A stretch of DNA of 9,376 bases from JBAWVR01 sp037147155 (GTDB lineage: Bacteria > Patescibacteriota > Minisyncoccia > Phycocordibacterales > GWA1-40-21), in the NCBI GenBank assembly GCA_037147155.1, contig JBAWVR010000029.1, positions 1 through 9,376 on the forward strand. Reading direction: 5' to 3'. The notes under the pieces are model-generated. The model worked only from the letters and a program-made list of their open reading frames with translations. It was not told the origin of the DNA and made no database searches. The first letter of the stretch is position 1. Each line of letters opens with the position of its first letter. The translations under genes were made by a program, and so were the position numbers. Shown in pieces: positions 5,787 through 9,376 of this stretch.

Positions 5787-6923
5787 ATGGCAGATAAATA
5801 TAAGGCGGGCACATATAAACAAAATGATGGCTATAAGAGTTTTCAACCATCAGAAATAAACAAAGCATTTGAGTGGACAGACAAGAGAATTGATCTGTTG
5901 CTTTCTGATGCCATGAGATATCTTGGAGAGCTTAATGCTTTTTCTAAATTGGTTCCTGATGTGGATTTCTTCATAAAGATGCATATTACAAAAGAGGCTA
6001 CTGGCTCTAGTAAAATTGAAGGTACCAAAACAAATCTAGATGAAGCCCTTCTTCCAGAAATAGAAATCGGTCCAGAAAAAAGAGATGATTGGGAAGAAGT
6101 TCAAAATTATGTAAAGGCAATAAACTACTCTATCTCAGAACTTGAAAAACTGCCTCTCTCAATGAGGCTTGTTAAAGACACGCATAAAGTGTTGCTTTCA
6201 AGTGTGCGTGGATATACAAAATTGCCTGGGGAAGTTAGACGAAGTCAAAATTGGATTGGCGGTGCCACGCTAAAGGATGCGGTATTTATTCCTCCACATT
6301 ATGAAACTGTTGCAGAATTACTCAGTGACCTAGAAAGATTTTGGCACAATAAAGAAGTTGATATTCCTGATTTAATTAAGATTGCTATCTCACATTATCA
6401 ATTTGAAACAATTCACCCTTTTCTCGATGGAAATGGTCGTATAGGTAGGTTGTTGATCACTCTTCATTTAGTAAGTCTAGGTATATTGCAAAAGCCCACA
6501 TTATACATTTCAGACTTCTTCGAGAAACATCGTCCTCAATATTATGACGGTCTATCAAGAGTTAGAGAAACAAATGATCTTGAACATTGGCTACGCTTCT
6601 TCTTGACTGGAGTATTGGAAACCGCAAAAAGTTCACGACAAACACTGGAGAAAATAATTGACTTGCGAAAGAAATACGAAATGACAATAGAAAAAGGTAT
6701 GGGGGTTAAGCGTCAAAAACTGGGCAAGGAACTACTAAGACTATTGTTTTCTAAACCAGTTGTAACAATCAGAGATATTGAATCATTGCTCTCAGTTACA
6801 TTTCCTACAGCTTCAGCAATTGCAAAAGATTTTGAACGCCTAGGTTTGTTTACTGAAAAGACTGGTTTCAAGAAAGACAGAATGTATTGTTTAACAGAAT
6901 ATATTAATCTCTTTAATAAATAA
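5787..6923 (+). CDS. fic: Fic-family protein (probable AMP-transferase), N-terminal inhibitory motif, C-terminal HTH
   Basis: Fic enzymes usually transfer AMP from ATP to a hydroxyl side chain of a target protein. The active-site motif is complete: HPFLDGNGRIGR at residues 210-221, with catalytic H210 and phosphate-binding GNGR. An inhibitory motif of the S/T-x3-E-G/N type is present as S74-S-K-I-E78-G79 before the core, so this is a class II (self-inhibited) Fic protein. A probable winged-helix domain occupies about 310-375. The 378-residue length is normal for the Fic_N plus Fic plus HTH group. It is the first gene of an operon, ending seven bases before hsdM. Fic genes are often embedded in type I restriction loci; the target here is unknown, and control of the R-M system or a back-up toxin are both possible. 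Confidence 0.95.
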   Translation: MADKYKAGTYKQNDGYKSFQPSEINKAFEWTDKRIDLLLSDAMRYLGELNAFSKLVPDVDFFIKMHITKEATGSSKIEGTKTNLDEALLPEIEIGPEKRDDWEEVQNYVKAINYSISELEKLPLSMRLVKDTHKVLLSSVRGYTKLPGEVRRSQNWIGGATLKDAVFIPPHYETVAELLSDLERFWHNKEVDIPDLIKIAISHYQFETIHPFLDGNGRIGRLLITLHLVSLGILQKPTLYISDFFEKHRPQYYDGLSRVRETNDLEHWLRFFLTGVLETAKSSRQTLEKIIDLRKKYEMTIEKGMGVKRQKLGKELLRLLFSKPVVTIRDIESLLSVTFPTASAIAKDFERLGLFTEKTGFKKDRMYCLTEYINLFNK

Positions 6924-6930
6924 TTAAAAT

Positions 6931-8958
6931 ATGGAAAACTTCAATCAAAAGACATCGATGATTTGGAATATTGCGGACATCTTGCGTGGTGGCTGGAAAC
7001 AGCACGAATACCAAGATGTGATTTTGCCTTTGGTAGTTTTGAAACGTTTGGATTCAATTTTGATTGATAGTAAGCCAAAAGTTTTAGAAAAGTATAATGA
7101 ATACAAGGGAAAGGTAAATGATCTGGACCCAATTTTAAAGAGAACTTCTGGTGTGGCTTTTTACAATATCTCTGACTATGATTTCAAAACCCTACTAGGT
7201 GAACCTAAACACTTAGCCAAAAACTTCAGACAGTATATTAATGGCTATAGTAAAAATATTCAGGACATCTTTGAGAAGTTTGATTTCAATAAACAATTAG
7301 AACGCCTTGAAGGTGGTGACTTATTATTCTTAGTTATTCAAGAATTGAACAAAGTGGACCTGCACCCTTCAAAAGTTGATAACTATCAGATGGGACATGT
7401 TTTTGAAGAACTTCTTAGACGATTTTCTGAAATGTCCAATGAGACTGCTGGAGAGCATTACACCCCAAGAGATGTTATTAGTCTTATGACGGAAATGTTG
7501 TTTTCTCCAGACATTAAGGACCTCAAGAAACCACATGTAATTAAAAAAGTGTATGACCCAGCCTGTGGAACAGGAGGTATGTTGTCAGTGGCTAAAGATT
7601 ACATTCTAGAGCACATAAACAAAGAGGCGGATATTTTCCTTTATGGGCAAGAATTGAATTCGGTTACTTTTGCTATGGCTAAGTCAGACATGTTGATTAA
7701 GGGTGATAATCCAGACCTTATTCGTGGTGGAGAAAAAGATCACTCAAAAGCTAGTACATTATCCAACGATCAATTTTTTGGCGATGTCTTCGACTACGGA
7801 CTTTCGAATCCTCCCTACGGAGTAGACTGGAAGAAAGATAAGGATGCGGTTGAAAAAGAAGCGGCTCGTGGTTACGCTGGACGATTTGGTGCTGGTACAC
7901 CCAGAATCTCAGATGGCCAGCTCTTGTTTTTGCAACACCTTGTTTCAAAAATGAAACCAGAAAAAGATGGTGGTTCACGTATTTCTATTGTTCACAATGG
8001 TTCGCCTTTGTTTACTGGCGATGCTGGTAGTGGGGAGAGTGAGATTCGTCGTTGGATTTTAGAAAAAGATTTACTGGAAACTATTGTAGCTTTACCAGAT
8101 CAATTGTTTTATAACACTGGTATCAATACCTATCTTTGGTTTGTGACTAATAGAAAAGCACCTGAAAGAAAAGGTAAGGTTCAACTTATCGATGCTCGTA
8201 ACTTCTTCAAAAAAACACGCAAGAGTCTTGGTAGTAAACGTCATGAAATTGATCCAGAATCAAAAAAGAAGATTATGGACCTCTATAAGAACTTTGAGGA
8301 AAATGAATTTTCTAAGATTTTCAAAACAACTGATTTTGCCTATCGACAAATTACTATTGAAAGACCACTTCGTTTAGTCTTTGATTTAACTGATGAGAAA
8401 ATATTGGCTATTAGAGAGGCTTTGGGTGTGGATATAAAGAAAGAGATTGAAAAGGCGACCAAAAAAGGTGTTGAAGAAAAAGAGGAAGGACTAAAAGTAG
8501 TTACTGCAATATTACATTTGAAAGGTAAGAAATGGACCAATCGCGAAGCCTTTGTAAAAGATTTGGAGAATGCTTTTAAAAAAGAAAATATGAAGGCGTC
8601 TGCTAAGGTTCTAAAAACTATTACTTCAATCCTAGGTGAAAGAAGTGAGGAAGGGGAAGTATGTCTAGACAAAGACAATAAGCCTGAATCGGATGGCGAG
8701 CTACGTGATTTTGAAAATGTACCTTATGAAATGGATATTAAAGAATATTTTGACAAGGAGGTAAAACCATATGTTTCTGATGCGTGGATGAATGAAACAG
8801 TTCGAGATCATAAAGATGGCAAGGTGGGTATTGTTGGATATGAGATTCCATTCACACGACATTTCTACAAGTACGAAGCACCACGAAGTCTTGAGGCGAT
8901 AGAGACTGATATAGAAAAGGTTGAGAATGAATTACTCGAGTTGCTTAAGCAATTGTAA
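6931..8958 (+). CDS. hsdM: Type I restriction-modification methyltransferase subunit (HsdM), 675 aa
   Basis: It should transfer a methyl group from S-adenosylmethionine to adenine N6 in the sequence chosen by an HsdS partner, as an M2S complex or with HsdR. The N-terminal helical HsdM_N region (about 5-155) starts with the typical WNIADILRGGWKQHEY. The adenine-methyltransferase core has the AdoMet motif D209-PACGTGG-216 and the catalytic N293-P-P-Y296. A charged C-terminal extension ends in a coiled-coil helix (about 650-675), as in other longer HsdM proteins. All key residues are present, so the protein should be active. The ATG is seven bases after fic and five bases separate the stop from the next gene, so all three form an operon. 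HsdS and HsdR are not in the window and are expected downstream. No Shine-Dalgarno sequence precedes it. Confidence 0.97.
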   Translation: MENFNQKTSMIWNIADILRGGWKQHEYQDVILPLVVLKRLDSILIDSKPKVLEKYNEYKGKVNDLDPILKRTSGVAFYNISDYDFKTLLGEPKHLAKNFRQYINGYSKNIQDIFEKFDFNKQLERLEGGDLLFLVIQELNKVDLHPSKVDNYQMGHVFEELLRRFSEMSNETAGEHYTPRDVISLMTEMLFSPDIKDLKKPHVIKKVYDPACGTGGMLSVAKDYILEHINKEADIFLYGQELNSVTFAMAKSDMLIKGDNPDLIRGGEKDHSKASTLSNDQFFGDVFDYGLSNPPYGVDWKKDKDAVEKEAARGYAGRFGAGTPRISDGQLLFLQHLVSKMKPEKDGGSRISIVHNGSPLFTGDAGSGESEIRRWILEKDLLETIVALPDQLFYNTGINTYLWFVTNRKAPERKGKVQLIDARNFFKKTRKSLGSKRHEIDPESKKKIMDLYKNFEENEFSKIFKTTDFAYRQITIERPLRLVFDLTDEKILAIREALGVDIKKEIEKATKKGVEEKEEGLKVVTAILHLKGKKWTNREAFVKDLENAFKKENMKASAKVLKTITSILGERSEEGEVCLDKDNKPESDGELRDFENVPYEMDIKEYFDKEVKPYVSDAWMNETVRDHKDGKVGIVGYEIPFTRHFYKYEAPRSLEAIETDIEKVENELLELLKQL

Positions 8959-8963
8959 AATAT

Positions 8964-9376
8964 ATGACAGCTCAAACAAACAGTAGTAGAGGACCGATTG
9001 ATGGAGTGGAAATATATGCTAAAAAAATAATTAACGACGGTACAATTTCTTCTGATACATACGCAAAAATTGTAACTGATAATTATAGTGGAAAAGGAAA
9101 TGCAGTTAATGAACCTTCTGATACGACATCTGATACGACAAAGGTAGGTGGTATTAAGGGTATATTTTTCGAAGTCGGTGGCAACATGCAACATGATGGT
9201 GTGATACAAACAGACAAAGACGCTGTTGTTGATGTAAAAGTTCGTGGAAATTACACAAGTAATAAAGGTAAAATAATTCAAGGTGAAGCGGTTTTGAACA
9301 GTTGGCATACAACATGGTGGGGCGTGGCGATACTGACTGTTGTTTGTGGTTTCTTGGTGGCTAGTCTTGTTTATAT
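8964..9376 (+). CDS. Unknown C-terminally membrane-anchored protein after hsdM (3' end cut)
   Basis: The open frame starts at ATG 8964, five bases after the hsdM stop, and runs for 137 codons to the window edge. The N-terminal part is Asn/Gly/Thr-rich and hydrophilic, with a tandem SDTTSDTT at residues 52-59 encoded by a perfect 12-base duplication. Residues about 62-112 look like short beta strands (FEVGGNMQHDGVIQ..., VKVRGNYTSNKGKI). After SWHTTWW (113-119) a hydrophobic helix of at least 18 residues (GVAILTVVCGFLVASLVY) is a clear transmembrane segment. There is no N-terminal signal, so the likely topology is a cytoplasmic sensor-like domain with a C-terminal anchor. It is not HsdS or HsdR. 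I do not recognise the family; small polar-plus-anchor proteins of this style occur beside defence genes, but its role here is open. Confidence 0.8.
   Translation, partial: MTAQTNSSRGPIDGVEIYAKKIINDGTISSDTYAKIVTDNYSGKGNAVNEPSDTTSDTTKVGGIKGIFFEVGGNMQHDGVIQTDKDAVVDVKVRGNYTSNKGKIIQGEAVLNSWHTTWWGVAILTVVCGFLVASLVY
9117..9140 (+). repeat. Perfect 12-bp tandem duplication, in frame
   Basis: TCTGATACGACA occurs twice without a gap (9117-9128 and 9129-9140) and encodes SDTT twice. A related TCTTCTGATACATACG segment lies at about 9047-9062. A 12-base unit changes repeat number without shifting the frame, so the copy number in the linker of the membrane protein may vary. Confidence 0.85.

Larger units (their letters stand above)
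46..9376. mobile_element. Left part of a tRNA-Asp-associated integrative element (right end outside window)
   Basis: A site-specific recombinase sits against the 3' end of a tRNA gene and is followed by a primase-helicase, several small genes of unknown function and a type I modification operon. This is the usual order of an integrative element: att site, recombinase, replication module, cargo. The left boundary should lie in or next to the tRNA 3' end (about 35-60). I saw no second copy of the T-arm/acceptor sequence, so the right att site should be beyond 9376. There are no conjugation, capsid or tail genes in view, so it cannot be typed as ICE, plasmid or prophage. The boundary and extent are inferred. 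Confidence 0.6.

Noticed and set aside
8865..9308. Minus-strand open frame of 147 codons
   Set aside because: It is antisense to the hsdM end and to the following gene; its Cys/Phe/Ser/Tyr-rich composition is typical of a shadow frame.
8964..9376. HsdS specificity subunit or HsdR start
   Set aside because: There is no target-recognition domain repeat or helicase/endonuclease motif, and a membrane helix begins at about residue 120.

Overview
This looks like the left end of an integrated mobile element in an AT-rich bacterial genome. The first 54 bases are the 3' part of a tRNA-Asp (anticodon GTC, no encoded CCA). A large serine recombinase gene runs leftward into it, with its stop codon inside the tRNA. 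The replication protein, the very small genes, the missing CCA and the complete lack of Shine-Dalgarno sequences would fit a Patescibacteria/CPR host, but no marker gene proves it. One gene ends in TGA, so TGA is not a sense codon here, which excludes the CPR lineages that recode it.

Layout: (1) 1-54, partial tRNA-Asp. (2) 46-1653, minus strand, serine recombinase; a stem-loop plus T-run inside its last codons can serve as the tRNA terminator. (3) 1654-1803, intergenic, with a long hairpin (1742-1795) and a small palindrome. (4) 1804-4167, minus strand, a 64-residue protein followed by a 720-residue zinc-finger/Toprim primase fused to an AAA+-like ATPase. (5) 4168-4262, a compact inverted repeat with pseudoknot potential. 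(6) 4263-4704, minus strand, two small overlapping genes, the first (53 aa) found by reading the strand directly. (7) 4705-4845, three iteron-like repeats and an intrinsic terminator. (8) 4846-5622, minus strand, an unknown 258-residue protein. (9) 5623-5786, a divergent control region. (10) 5787-9376, plus strand, an operon of fic, hsdM and an unknown membrane-anchored protein cut by the window end.

Working model (inference): the left half is the integration and replication module, with recombinase, primase-helicase, small accessory proteins and a possible iteron origin. The right half is a defence or addiction cargo: a type I modification methyltransferase led by a Fic protein, with hsdS and hsdR expected just beyond the window. 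The most notable points are the recombinase/tRNA/terminator overlap, the apparently leaderless and Shine-Dalgarno-free expression, the iteron-like repeats beside a promoter, and an uncharacterised membrane protein placed directly after hsdM.
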